This document shows, piece by piece, positions 21,082-29,674 of a DNA stretch of 64,000 bases (positions are counted from its first letter, which is position 1; every line of letters starts with the position of its first letter). Where the stretch lies: assembly GCA_963725255.1 (NCBI GenBank), contig CAVRXV010000005.1, positions 451,784 to 515,783 of the forward strand, written 5' to 3'. A program made the translations under genes and the position numbers. The stretch is from JAIEPX01 sp963725255 (GTDB taxonomy: Bacteria > Pseudomonadota > Gammaproteobacteria > JAIEPX01). A model generated the notes under the pieces. That model saw nothing but the letters and a program-made list of their open reading frames with translations, was not told the DNA's origin and did not search any database.

Positions 21082-21945
21082 CTATAAATAGTGGTCTATT
21101 AATAGCACAATAAACAGTAACATTAAATAGAATATTGAATAATAAAAGGTTTTCATCGCAATCACACGATCTTGGGTGCGGTATAATAGGATCACCCAAT
21201 ACAGAAAAACGGCATTTAATAGGATGCTGGTGATTAGATAGAATACTCCGCTCATGCCAATGGCGTAGGGCAGTAGTGAGCAGCCGATCATTAAAAATGT
21301 ATAGAGTAATGTGCATAATAAGGTGAATGGAATTCCGTGCGTGACGGGCAACATGGGAATTTCTGCTTTTTTGTATTCATCGTAACGTGCGACGGCAAGT
21401 GCCCAAAAATGCGGGGGCGTCCACGTAAAAATAATTAATACCAGAAGTAAAGGGGCATAATCTAGATGTCCCGTGACAGCTGTCCAGCCGAGTAATGGAG
21501 GCGTCGCGCCTGCTAATCCACCGATCACAATATTTTGTGGCGTCGCGCGTTTTAAAAAAACCGTATAAATAAGGGCGTATCCGATCAGTGTGGCGAATGT
21601 CAGCCATGCGGTGAGCGCATTAACGAAAATAAAAAGCACCGACATTCCGAGTAAACCGAGAATCGTTGCAAAAATAATGGCTTGAGTCGGTGTCGTTTTT
21701 CCACTGGGCAATGGACGATTTTGAGTGCGGCCCATTTTTGCATCGATATGACGATCAATGAGTTGATTAATTACGGCGGCAGAACTTGCTGTTAATCCAA
21801 TTCCTAAAGTGCCATAAAATAAAGGCTGCCATGGAATCCAGGGTGCAGCTAACAGCATTCCAACGACGGCTGTTAATAAAATTAAAGAGACAACGCGAGG
21901 CTTTGTAAGTTCTATATATGAATTAATTGACGCTAAGCGTGTCAC
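21082..21945 (-). CDS. cyoE: Protoheme IX farnesyltransferase
   Basis: UbiA-family membrane prenyltransferase (CyoE/CtaB) that adds farnesyl to heme b, giving heme o. The first aspartate-rich motif NQLIDRHIDAKMGRTQNRPL is present, as is the second region around RYDEYKKAEIPMLPV. There are about eight to nine membrane segments and 287 residues, normal size. It starts at GTG 21945 with GAGG upstream; the start overlaps the last 23 bases of ctaA, indicating translational coupling. It acts just before CtaA in heme A synthesis, and the two genes are adjacent. Confidence 0.96.
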   Translation of the reverse strand: MTRLASINSYIELTKPRVVSLILLTAVVGMLLAAPWIPWQPLFYGTLGIGLTASSAAVINQLIDRHIDAKMGRTQNRPLPSGKTTPTQAIIFATILGLLGMSVLFIFVNALTAWLTFATLIGYALIYTVFLKRATPQNIVIGGLAGATPPLLGWTAVTGHLDYAPLLLVLIIFTWTPPHFWALAVARYDEYKKAEIPMLPVTHGIPFTLLCTLLYTFLMIGCSLLPYAIGMSGVFYLITSILLNAVFLYWVILLYRTQDRVIAMKTFYYSIFYLMLLFIVLLIDHYL

Positions 21946-22957
21946 GTTGTTGTCCTCGAAAAAGTAAATGAGCCAGTGTCACTAGTGATAAAAGTAAAAT
22001 TAATGCAACGCCATTATGTGCTACTGCAACAGGTAATAATAATTTTGTATCGATATTCGCTACGCCTAATAAAAATTGCACGGTGAGAATAATTAAAATT
22101 CCCCAACCCGCAGTGCGTAATTCTGGACGTTGTCGAGATCGCAGCAAAATCATCGCTAATAATGTGATATAAGTTGCTGTGATAATTGCGCCGTAACGAT
22201 GCATCATTTGTAACGTGACGCGCGCCGTGGTGCCTAAAATTCCGCCTTGATAATTAGCGCCAATGGGACTGGTGAAATTAAAGGCTGTAGCGAAATCCAT
22301 TTTTGGAAAAAAACTGCCTTGGCAGAATGGAAAATCGGGACAGATGATGGAAGCGTAATTGGCACTCGTCCATCCACCGAGAAAAATTTGAGTTGCGACA
22401 ATAATAATTCCTATTAGTGCAGCAGGTTTTAGCCACGAATTTGGAGTTTTGTAACGTTTGCCGGTTTTCAAACTCAGCGTTAACCACCATAAAAAAGCCG
22501 CGATGGTCATGCCACCTAACAAATGTCCCATGACAACTTGAGGCAATAATTGCCACGTGACTGTCCACATTCCGAGCATCGCTTGAAAAATCACCATCCC
22601 GACCAAGAAAAGAGGAACTAAGATGGGAACATCACGGTCTCGGCGTTTACGAATAAGTGCGCTCACTGCTAGTGTGAATATCAATAATCCTAAAGTACCT
22701 GCAAAATAGCGATGAATCATTTCTGGCCAGGCTTTTTGAGGCTCCACTTTGAGTTGTGGAAATGCTTGTTCGGCTTTTGCAACGGCTTGTGTTGTTTGCG
22801 GAACCGTCAACTGTCCGTAACAGCCCGGCCAATCTGGGCAGCCAAGCCCTGCGTCTTTCAACCGAGTGTACGCTCCTAGCATCACCACGGTCACCGCTAA
22901 TAATGTTGCGAAGAGGGCCATTAACCAAAATCGATGTGCTGGTTGAGATTTATTCAT
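21923..22957 (-). CDS. ctaA: Heme A synthase (CtaA/COX15)
   Basis: Inner-membrane enzyme converting heme o to heme a by oxidising the C8 methyl group. It contains the family opening VMLGAYTRLKDAGLGCPDWPG, the histidine-bearing EMIHRYFAG segment near residue 90, MGHLLGG in the middle and QMMHRYGA plus VAHNGVALI in the second half, where heme ligands are expected. About eight membrane segments; 344 residues from ATG 22957 (AAAGGTG upstream), preferred over the upstream ATG 22975. It lies between the Sco-like gene and cyoE, the usual order in gammaproteobacterial oxidase clusters. Confidence 0.96.
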   Translation of the reverse strand: MNKSQPAHRFWLMALFATLLAVTVVMLGAYTRLKDAGLGCPDWPGCYGQLTVPQTTQAVAKAEQAFPQLKVEPQKAWPEMIHRYFAGTLGLLIFTLAVSALIRKRRDRDVPILVPLFLVGMVIFQAMLGMWTVTWQLLPQVVMGHLLGGMTIAAFLWWLTLSLKTGKRYKTPNSWLKPAALIGIIIVATQIFLGGWTSANYASIICPDFPFCQGSFFPKMDFATAFNFTSPIGANYQGGILGTTARVTLQMMHRYGAIITATYITLLAMILLRSRQRPELRTAGWGILIILTVQFLLGVANIDTKLLLPVAVAHNGVALILLLSLVTLAHLLFRGQQRDTLSVN

Positions 22958-22967
22958 AATTACACCT

Positions 22968-23546
22968 TTACCCAATTTGCGAAACCCTCAATAATTTTGT
23001 CAAATCCTTAAAAATGTTCGAAGGATTTGAGGAAGGTTTATAGCGCATCATAATATTACCTAGAGGATCACTAAAATAAATGGCACCTTCTTCTGAATTA
23101 AGAAGTTGCGCTTGAGATTTTTCAATTACCCATTGTTTCGTCAGAGGGTAGTCCCGCTTTAATATTGACTCTAAATGCGCGTCGTTTTTATTGCCGCTCA
23201 ATGTCAGCACTACCTGACGAATTCGTGTTTGGTCTTTTCCAGTTGCTTTGGCAATTTGTCGGATGTTGTAAAGACTGGTTTCACAAGCTTTATTACAAGA
23301 AGTTGGGCTGAGTGTCAGTAATATCCATCTCCCCAGAATATCTTTATCGGCCAGTTCATGATGCGAGGTGTCTTTTAATGATAGTTGTTTAATGGGTATG
23401 GTGGGTTGTATCAATTGCCCGTAATTGGTGGTTTTACCTTCAAGTGGAGCTCCATACCAATATAAAAGCCCAGCAAGAATCAATGGGATTGTGAAGGTTA
23501 AAATTAAGCTAACGATTACAAAATTATTGCGTTTTTCGGCGATCAT
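22968..23546 (-). CDS. Sco-like thioredoxin-fold protein of the oxidase assembly cluster
   Basis: A 192-residue membrane-anchored protein: one N-terminal transmembrane segment (IVSLILTFTIPLILAGLLYW), then a periplasmic domain with RWILLTLSPTSCNKACETSL, a CxxxC motif at the same place as in Sco proteins, and YFSDPLGNIMMRY near the end. It occupies the position between surf1 and ctaA held by a small conserved protein in Pseudomonas-type clusters. ATG 23546 is preferred because upstream bases belong to a palindromic repeat (23557-23619). A role in oxidase metallation or thiol control is inferred; it lacks the Sco histidine in a clear context. Confidence 0.75.
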   Translation of the reverse strand: MIAEKRNNFVIVSLILTFTIPLILAGLLYWYGAPLEGKTTNYGQLIQPTIPIKQLSLKDTSHHELADKDILGRWILLTLSPTSCNKACETSLYNIRQIAKATGKDQTRIRQVVLTLSGNKNDAHLESILKRDYPLTKQWVIEKSQAQLLNSEEGAIYFSDPLGNIMMRYKPSSNPSNIFKDLTKLLRVSQIG

Positions 23547-23556
23547 ACTTTTTCTC

Positions 23557-23619
23557 GGGGTCAAGTCTAAGATTGCTACCTTCTTAGATAGAGAAGGTAG
23601 CAATCTTAGACTTGACCCC
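23557..23619. repeat. REP-like palindrome, 27-bp perfect arms
   Basis: GGGGTCAAGTCTAAGATTGC and seven further bases pair perfectly with 23593-23619 around a nine-base loop. The right end supplies the last codons and stop of the SURF1 gene (Arg-Gly-Gln-Val-stop). Confidence 0.8.
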
Positions 23620-24340
23620 TTTCCTCCCGGTTAATATTCAATACGAGGAAAATTACCATTAAAAGGGTGGCAAATGCAAACCATTGCAGGGCGTAGGCTC
23701 GATGCTTCTCGGGCGGAAGGCCTTGTGGCTGCCAATCTCGAACGAACCCGTCGGCTTGATCGGGATTTAATAAGAGGATGATAGGTTGTAGCGGCTGCCC
23801 AAAAGCGTTCGATAATTCGTCAATCTTGATGACTTGCATCACTTTAGGCCAGGTGGTCTTACCGATAAAATTTTCGCCTAAATGGAATGTGCGTAGTGGA
23901 GGGGCGTTCAGCCGTCCGTTTAATGTCACTGGATTCGTTGATAATTGTAATTGAGAGTGTGGAAGTTGTTTGGTGATCCAGCCGCGATTCACTAAAAGAA
24001 TTTGTTGGGAGTCGGTAATAAAAGGTGTGAGTACATAATAGCCCACCTGATGCTCATGGAATTGGTTATCTTGTAAAAATTGCTTGTCAGAAATGTAATG
24101 GCCGTGAATGCTTAATGGGAAATAGCGAAAGCCTTCCGGATCTTTTATAGCTTGATCCAGCGTAAGAGGCGGTTGGCCTTGTTGATTGGTGTAATGATCT
24201 AGCAGTTGCTGTTTATACTCAGCTCTGTGCCATTGCCAAAAGCCCAGTGAAATCAAGACGGGCAACATTATAAGCGTGGCGAGGGTTGGCCAAAACGTTG
24301 GTTTGAATGTCAATTTTAGTCTAGCGCTGACGGGCTTCAT
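23606..24340 (-). CDS. SURF1-family cytochrome oxidase biogenesis protein
   Basis: Inner-membrane protein with one transmembrane segment at each end and a periplasmic domain between them, needed for efficient heme A insertion into cytochrome c oxidase. N-terminal LISLGFWQWHRAEYKQQLL, the central LVNRGWITKQLP and the C-terminal HRAYALQWFAFATLLMVIFL are the three family signatures. 244 residues from ATG 24340; a TTG at 24364 is less likely. The last four residues and the stop come from the palindromic element at 23557-23619. First gene of the leftward oxidase-assembly operon. Confidence 0.92.
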   Translation of the reverse strand: MKPVSARLKLTFKPTFWPTLATLIMLPVLISLGFWQWHRAEYKQQLLDHYTNQQGQPPLTLDQAIKDPEGFRYFPLSIHGHYISDKQFLQDNQFHEHQVGYYVLTPFITDSQQILLVNRGWITKQLPHSQLQLSTNPVTLNGRLNAPPLRTFHLGENFIGKTTWPKVMQVIKIDELSNAFGQPLQPIILLLNPDQADGFVRDWQPQGLPPEKHRAYALQWFAFATLLMVIFLVLNINREERGQV

Positions 24341-24479
24341 GGGGGTTCCAGCAGGGTGAATCAATCGGTTTCTATCCTAGCACACCCTCTAAAGACTTTT
24401 CGAGGAGTTTTCTCTTTATGAGTCCTTATGATACACTTCGACTTCATTGAGAATCGGCTCTCTAGGGAAACAAATAATC

Positions 24480-24680
24480 ATGAAATATCTAATATTCGTT
24501 TTAATGTTAATGGTGCTTTATTCCTTGGGAAGTGCGAGTTTTTATATGTTAAGAAGGCGTGATTCTGAGAAAATGGCTCGAGCATTAACATGGCGGATAG
24601 GGCTTTCAGTCTTGATTTTCGCTTTATTGCTAATTGCAGCAATGGTGGGATGGTGGGAGCCTCATTCGATATTGCAGTGA
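24480..24680 (+). CDS. DUF2909 twin-transmembrane protein
   Basis: A 66-residue protein with two membrane segments separated by the basic loop RRRDSEKMARALTWRIGLSV, matching the DUF2909 family that sits next to SURF1 in many gammaproteobacterial cytochrome oxidase clusters. ATG 24480 follows AGGGAAAC; the frame is open further upstream but without a good site. It diverges from surf1, as in Pseudomonas. Function unknown; a link to oxidase assembly is inferred from its constant location. Confidence 0.85.
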   Translation: MKYLIFVLMLMVLYSLGSASFYMLRRRDSEKMARALTWRIGLSVLIFALLLIAAMVGWWEPHSILQ

Positions 24681-25009
24681 TGTTATCTTAACGTTACCTT
24701 AGGGTCTAATAGGAATGTTGAAATCAGAGGGGCTTTTGCCATATTTTCCTAGCAAATTCTGCTTTATAACCCCTGATCAAACGAGTTCCTAATGAATCCA
24801 GAGCAAGAACTCTAGTTAAATCGTGATATTCTCCTTCCATTTTATATAAAATCTGATACAATATGGGCACTGAAGATTAAGACCTACCATGTTTTTATCG
24901 TTGTTAAGTCTTTCTTCATGGGGTGTTCAGGGGATAGGCAGGGTGGGCCTAATAGTTGAAGACAGAAGAATGTGTCAAAATTCCCTTAAATGCTTTATTT
25001 TTTTGTAAA

Positions 25010-25033
25010 AACATGTTAAAATGCTAGCATGTT
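25010..25033. promoter_or_regulatory. Palindromic operator/promoter of the S24-like regulator
   Basis: AACATGTTAAAATGCTAGCATGTT combines an 8-bp palindrome (25010-25017), a 10-bp palindrome (25021-25030) and outer AACATG/CATGTT arms. TTAAAAT inside it could be a -10 box. It lies 30 bases before the regulator start at 25063, the right place for autoregulation. The preceding 24681-25009 holds nothing else I can support. Confidence 0.45.
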
Positions 25034-25062
25034 AATTGAACTTAATCAGGATAGGTGGATTT

Positions 25063-25755
25063 ATGCCAAAATTAATTGATAGAATTCAAGATCTCAAAGA
25101 CACAAAGTCCGGCCCAGAAATGCGGGGTCAGAGGCTTAAAAGCTTACGTATGATGACAGGTTTATCGCGTAAGGCTTTTGAAGAACAGTATCATATCAGT
25201 GCAAGTACTATCCAATCTTGGGAAGACGCTAAAGCTGGTGGTCTGACCGAAAAAGGCGCTCGACGAGTTATTGCCGTATTCAAAGAAGAAGGTATTCGTT
25301 GTGGCGTTGATTGGTTGCTCTACGGTATTGGTACTCCTCCTCAATTGTCGAACAAACTGTTTGATACAGGCAATGAACGTCTTGAGCCGATCGAAGTTCC
25401 GACTGAAGATCGCGCGATTGTTAATGAATTGCTCGTTTTCCGTCAAAACAACCCAGACGCGGTCGAATACATCATTATTGATGATGGTATGGCACCTGCG
25501 TTCGCAGTGGGCGACTACGTTGCTGGTAAACGTCGTTCGTCTCTCCATCTGGATTCAGTGATCGGTAAAAACTGTATCGTTGAGACTCGTGACAACGAAA
25601 TTCTCTTCCGTCGAGTCAAAGCAGGTAACAAGCCTGGTACTTATACACTGACTTGTGTTAACCCAGATACATCTGTACGTGAAATTACTCTATACGATCG
25701 TGAATTGGTTAGTGCAGCTCCAGTAATTTGGCATCGTAAGAAAGACTTTTCTTAA
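25063..25755 (+). CDS. HTH regulator with inactive S24 (LexA/CI-like) domain
   Basis: A 230-residue protein. The N-terminal part (to about residue 75) has a Cro/CI-type helix-turn-helix, LSRKAFEEQYHISASTIQSW. The C-terminal part has the S24 peptidase-like fold: YIIIDDGMAPAFAVGDYV corresponds to the GDSM-P-GD block, and NEILFRRVKAGNKPG to the lysine region. The catalytic serine position is Gly, so self-cleavage as in LexA should not occur. AGGTGG precedes ATG 25063 at five bases. A palindromic operator lies upstream and a strong terminator follows, so it is a single-gene unit. It is probably a constitutively folded dimeric repressor or activator; target genes are unknown. Confidence 0.82.
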   Translation: MPKLIDRIQDLKDTKSGPEMRGQRLKSLRMMTGLSRKAFEEQYHISASTIQSWEDAKAGGLTEKGARRVIAVFKEEGIRCGVDWLLYGIGTPPQLSNKLFDTGNERLEPIEVPTEDRAIVNELLVFRQNNPDAVEYIIIDDGMAPAFAVGDYVAGKRRSSLHLDSVIGKNCIVETRDNEILFRRVKAGNKPGTYTLTCVNPDTSVREITLYDRELVSAAPVIWHRKKDFS

Positions 25756-25777
25756 TTCTAGATATTGCTAATTAAAG

Positions 25778-25813
25778 ACGGCTGGTAACGAAAGTTACCG
25801 GCCGTTTTTTTTT
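25778..25813 (+). terminator. Rho-independent terminator
   Basis: ACGGCTGGTAAC-GAAA-GTTACCGGCCGT is a 12-base stem with a GAAA tetraloop (one G-T pair) followed by nine T. It closes the S24-like regulator gene. Confidence 0.92.
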
Positions 25814-25831
25814 GTGAGCAAGCTGAACAAA

Positions 25832-27001
25832 TTACTGTCTTGCATCTATTTCAGAAAATCCTGTTGCAGTACCCTGTTGAAGTTTTTTGACACGAGCTTG
25901 ATGAATGGCTTTGCCGATTTCTTCGCCTTTTAGACCTCTCTCTATAAAAGGACTATTGGCTATATCTTTTGTTTTTTCAAAAGCCTGTTTGAGAAAATTT
26001 ACTGTATCTTTTTTTGTATTTTCTATTTCGGGAAGCTTCATCACTTGGCAAAAATCAGAAAAACGTTCAGGTCGTCGATAGGCATCGATTTTTTCGAGAA
26101 AATTAACAATCATTTCTGCATTTTTGAAATCTAGATTACGGTAATTATCGCGATTGGAAGAAACAAGAATAGCTAATTCGCTAAATCGACTCGAGGGTTT
26201 GAGACGATCGGAAAGAGAAGAAATTTCGTTTTTGTTGAGAAATAACGCAATAACTGAAAATCTAATCAGTGGATCTGAAGGCGCTTTAGTTAAAAGGCTA
26301 AAAAAATTGTTGAGACTAAATTGTGAATGGCTAATAGATTTAAATATAGGTGGAGGTATATGCTTAAAGAATTCAGGGAAGAGTTTTTTTAACGCACCAC
26401 ACTCATTTAAAACTTCAAAAAATCGACGTGGATTATCTTCAGATAATGCACGTGAGAATTCTTTCCAAACTCTTTCGGAGACAAGTGCATCAACTTCGCC
26501 GCTCTGGACCATTTTTTTCATCAGAGCATTGGTTTCGGGAAAAACAGTGAAATCAGGAAATCGAGCGGCAAATCGTGCGACACGTAAAATACGTACAGGA
26601 TCTTCTGAAAAAGCAGGAGAAATATGTCGCAGAATTTTCTTTTTAAGATCGAGTTGTCCGTGATAAGGATCTATGATTTTATTTTCAGGATCTTCTACTT
26701 CTTGAGCCATTGCATTAATGGTTAAATCACGTCTTATTAAATCTTCTTCGAGTGTTACGGAAGGATCAGCGTTGCATTCAAATCCAGTATAGCCTTTGCC
26801 TGTTTTTCGTTCTGTGCGAGCGAGAGCATATTCTTCGTTTGTTTCTGGATGTAAAAAAACAGGGAAATCTTTACCAACTTGTCGAAATCCGAGATCTAAC
26901 ATTTCTTTTGGAGTAGCGCCTACGACAACGTAATCACGTTCAGTGACTTCACGTCCTAAAAGTTTGTCACGTACTGCACCACCGACCAGATAGATTTTCA
27001 C
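25832..27001 (-). CDS. cca: CCA tRNA nucleotidyltransferase
   Basis: Adds or repairs the CCA end of tRNA. The head and neck domains are fully recognisable: IYLVGGAVRDKLLG, the catalytic TERDYVVVGATPKEM, FPVFLHPETNEEYALARTER, EDLIRRDLTINAMA and DPVRILRVARFAARF. The start is GTG 27001 with GAGGGT upstream. At 389 residues it is slightly shorter than the E. coli enzyme, and the C-terminal region where that protein has an HD phosphohydrolase motif shows no HD pair, so only the nucleotidyltransferase activity is expected. Convergent with the terminator of the S24-like regulator. Confidence 0.95.
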   Translation of the reverse strand: MKIYLVGGAVRDKLLGREVTERDYVVVGATPKEMLDLGFRQVGKDFPVFLHPETNEEYALARTERKTGKGYTGFECNADPSVTLEEDLIRRDLTINAMAQEVEDPENKIIDPYHGQLDLKKKILRHISPAFSEDPVRILRVARFAARFPDFTVFPETNALMKKMVQSGEVDALVSERVWKEFSRALSEDNPRRFFEVLNECGALKKLFPEFFKHIPPPIFKSISHSQFSLNNFFSLLTKAPSDPLIRFSVIALFLNKNEISSLSDRLKPSSRFSELAILVSSNRDNYRNLDFKNAEMIVNFLEKIDAYRRPERFSDFCQVMKLPEIENTKKDTVNFLKQAFEKTKDIANSPFIERGLKGEEIGKAIHQARVKKLQQGTATGFSEIDARQ

Positions 27002-27045
27002 AGGACCCTCGTTTGTTTCGATTATGTTGTCATTAAAAGTGAGGT

Positions 27046-27058
27046 GGGGTCAAGTCTA
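27046..27058 (+). repeat. REP half-site
   Basis: GGGGTCAAGTCTA, the outer end of the REP family seen at 23557-23619, stands alone between the divergent cca and psd genes. Confidence 0.4.
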
Positions 27059-27129
27059 GCTTTGACATTGCACTGGTTCTCTATATCTAGCATGATATAG
27101 TGAGATACCCTATAGGAAAGGTCGAGTTC

Positions 27130-27990
27130 ATGTTCATCCAGTATAAAAAACTAGCTTTTTATTTGTTGCCCCACCATGCGCTTTCGCGTTTGGCGGGCGT
27201 GATCAGCCGTTGTGAAGTGGGCTGGTTTAAACGACTATTGGTGAATTGGTTTATAAAAAAGTATGGGGTTGATATGAGCTTGGCGGTTGAGCCCAATCCC
27301 GATGTTTATCGCTCATTTAATCAGTTTTTTACTCGAGCCATTAAAACAGAGCGACGACCGATCTGTCCCGATCGCAATGCGATTGCGAGTCCTGCTGATG
27401 GTGTGATCAGCCAAATGGGGGCCCTTCGTGAGGGCCAATTGTTGCAGGCTAAGGGCATAGAGTATTCGCTGTCTGAATTACTGGGGGGTGATGATCCTCA
27501 AGCGCAATCGCTGTTGGGCGGGGAATTTATGACCGTTTATTTGTCGCCGAAGGATTATCATCGGGTCCATATTCCTTTAGAGGGTCAACTAGAAAAGATG
27601 GTTTATGTGCCGGGGCGTTTGTTTTCAGTGAATGCTTTTTCTTCAGAGCATATTCCCAATTTATTCACGCGCAATGAGCGTGTGGTGTGTTGGTTTAAGA
27701 CAGAGTGTGGTCCGATGGTTGTGGTGTTAGTGGGGGCGATGCTGGTAGCGAGCATTCATACAGTTTGGGCAGGGAAGGTGGCTCCATCGAAGATCTCGAG
27801 TGTTGTGACAACACAGTATCAAGAGGAAAAGATTCACTTGAATAAAGGCGATGAGCTGGGGCATTTTGAGTTGGGTTCCACGGTGATTGTTGTATTTCCT
27901 CGTGGAGTTGCTCGCTGGAGCGAGGAGCTGAAATCGGGAAGTGCAGTGCAAGTCGGGCAAGAGATTGGGGTAGTTGAAGGGCAGAGTTAA
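27130..27990 (+). CDS. psd: Phosphatidylserine decarboxylase proenzyme
   Basis: Membrane-associated pyruvoyl enzyme making phosphatidylethanolamine from phosphatidylserine. It shows NQFFTRAIKTERRPI, ASPADGVISQMG, the catalytic-site stretch MTVYLSPKDYHRVHIPL, and the self-cleavage motif FELGSTVIVVFP, where LGST is cut to form the pyruvoyl group on Ser. 286 residues, typical of the type I enzyme. ATG 27130 is preferred (AAAGGTCGAG upstream) over the upstream start at 27100. It ends four bases before a large palindromic repeat that may also act as a transcript end. Confidence 0.95.
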   Translation: MFIQYKKLAFYLLPHHALSRLAGVISRCEVGWFKRLLVNWFIKKYGVDMSLAVEPNPDVYRSFNQFFTRAIKTERRPICPDRNAIASPADGVISQMGALREGQLLQAKGIEYSLSELLGGDDPQAQSLLGGEFMTVYLSPKDYHRVHIPLEGQLEKMVYVPGRLFSVNAFSSEHIPNLFTRNERVVCWFKTECGPMVVVLVGAMLVASIHTVWAGKVAPSKISSVVTTQYQEEKIHLNKGDELGHFELGSTVIVVFPRGVARWSEELKSGSAVQVGQEIGVVEGQS

Positions 27991-27993
27991 GAG

Positions 27994-28059
27994 GTCATCG
28001 CGAGCGTAGCGTGGCGATCCAGAAAAAAGACTGGATCGCCACGCTACGCTCGCGATGAC
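27994..28059. repeat. Large REP palindrome with 29-bp perfect arms
   Basis: GTCATCGCGAGCGTAGCGTG and nine further bases pair perfectly with 28031-28059 around AAAAAAGA. This GC-rich type of palindrome (GTCATCGCGAGCGTAGCG) is common between genes in Legionellales and Rickettsiales. It directly follows the psd stop codon. Confidence 0.85.
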
Positions 28060-28183
28060 TAATGAGATATTTAGATCCACCATCTTCTTTATTAGGTTCA
28101 CGATGACTTTCAAATGTTCTCTTTCATAGTGTTTCATGATAGTGTCCGTTATTTCACCGACGTGAATTTAGCAAAGGATTTTT

Positions 28184-29608
28184 ATGGCCGGATTAAAGTC
28201 TAAATCGGGTAAAACGCTCGGCATTTTTTCGCTGATGATGATTAATATCATCGCTGTGGATAGTCTAAGGTCGTTGCCATTCAGTGCCGCGTATGGTTTT
28301 TCTTTGGTGTTTTATTACCTGCTGGCGACAGTGGTGTTTTTTGTTCCTGTCAGTTTAGTGTCAGCAGAACTTGCTACCGCGATGCCCAATAAAGGTGGAA
28401 TTTATGTGTGGGTACGAGAAGCGTTCGGAGAGCTGTGGGGATTTGTAGTGATCTGGTTACAGTGGGTTTACAACGTGGTTTGGTATCCCACCATTTTGTC
28501 GTTTATCGCTGCAACAGTCGCTTATTTAATCGATCCATCCTTAGCTGAAAGTAAAGTTTTTATGCTGCTTTGCGTGCTCGGCATTTTTTGGGGTGCAACA
28601 TTGCTGAATTGTTTTGGTATGCAGCTCTCCAGTTTTATCAGTACTGTGGGTGCATTGCTCGGTACTTTGTTGCCCATGATGTTCATTATTGGTTTAGGCA
28701 TTATGTGGGTTGCACAGGGAAAACCTATGCAAGTTCATTTTTCCATGGCAACTTTCTGGCCTTCGTTACAAGATCCAAAAACACTCTCATTTTTGTTGGC
28801 ATTAATTTTTGGTCTGGTTGGGATGGAAATGTCAGCGGTTCATGCCGATGAAGTTGAAAATCCTGGCCATGCTTATCCTCGAGCCATTTTATATTCAACA
28901 ATCATTATTATATTGAGTTTAGTGTTTTCTTCATTGGCGATTTCAGCTGTAGTGCCTAATCATGATTTATCGGTAGTGACAGGTTTATTGCAAGCCTACC
29001 ATATTTTTTTAGTAGCCTTTCATATGGAATGGGCTGAATCAATTGTTGCGATATTAATTATTATTGGTGGCATTGGTGGAGTTGCAACGTGGATTATTGG
29101 ACCCACTAAAGGTTTGTTAGTTGCTGCACAAGATGGAAGTGCGCCTGCATTTTTAGCGCGAACAACACGTAAAGGTGTTCCGATTAATATTTTGATGGTG
29201 CAAGCAACAATTTTTACTGCGTTGTGTTCTGTGTTTTTATTAATGCCAACTGTGAGTAGTTCTTATTGGGTTCTGACTGCAATGACAGCACAATTAGCGA
29301 TGATCGTTTATATTGCGCTTTTTGCAGCGGCTGTTTGGTTGCGCTATAAAAAGCCTCACATTGCTCGACCTTACAAAATCCCATTCGGACAGTTTGGAAT
29401 TTGGGTAACATGTTCTTTGGGGCTCATTTCATGTCTTGTTGCCATAGGTTTAGGGTTTTTTCCTCCAGCTCAATTGATGGTAGGTAGTGTGGTAATTTAT
29501 GAATCAATTTTAGTGGTTGGAATTTCTGTCTTAACTCTTCCCCCATTGATTATTTATCTTTGGGCGCATCTCAAAAAGAAGAGAAAAAATCGCATTGAGT
29601 TGGGTTGA
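28184..29608 (+). CDS. APC-superfamily amino acid permease
   Basis: A 474-residue inner-membrane carrier with about 12 membrane segments. The N-terminal block GIFSLMMINIIAVDSLRSLP, then ELATAMPNKGGIYVWVREAFG, are typical of the APC family, close to the glutamate/GABA-antiporter-like group. HADEVENPGHAYPRAI is the conserved loop after segment 6. AAGGA lies six bases before ATG 28184. It would import or exchange amino acids, a likely nutrient route for a host-dependent bacterium. The substrate cannot be read. Followed after 66 bases by an MFS carrier in the same direction. Confidence 0.85.
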   Translation: MAGLKSKSGKTLGIFSLMMINIIAVDSLRSLPFSAAYGFSLVFYYLLATVVFFVPVSLVSAELATAMPNKGGIYVWVREAFGELWGFVVIWLQWVYNVVWYPTILSFIAATVAYLIDPSLAESKVFMLLCVLGIFWGATLLNCFGMQLSSFISTVGALLGTLLPMMFIIGLGIMWVAQGKPMQVHFSMATFWPSLQDPKTLSFLLALIFGLVGMEMSAVHADEVENPGHAYPRAILYSTIIIILSLVFSSLAISAVVPNHDLSVVTGLLQAYHIFLVAFHMEWAESIVAILIIIGGIGGVATWIIGPTKGLLVAAQDGSAPAFLARTTRKGVPINILMVQATIFTALCSVFLLMPTVSSSYWVLTAMTAQLAMIVYIALFAAAVWLRYKKPHIARPYKIPFGQFGIWVTCSLGLISCLVAIGLGFFPPAQLMVGSVVIYESILVVGISVLTLPPLIIYLWAHLKKKRKNRIELG

Positions 29609-29674
29609 GATTCATGATATTATTCAATAATAGTAAGAATGTTTCAGGCAACTAATGTATCGGGCGGTATAATT

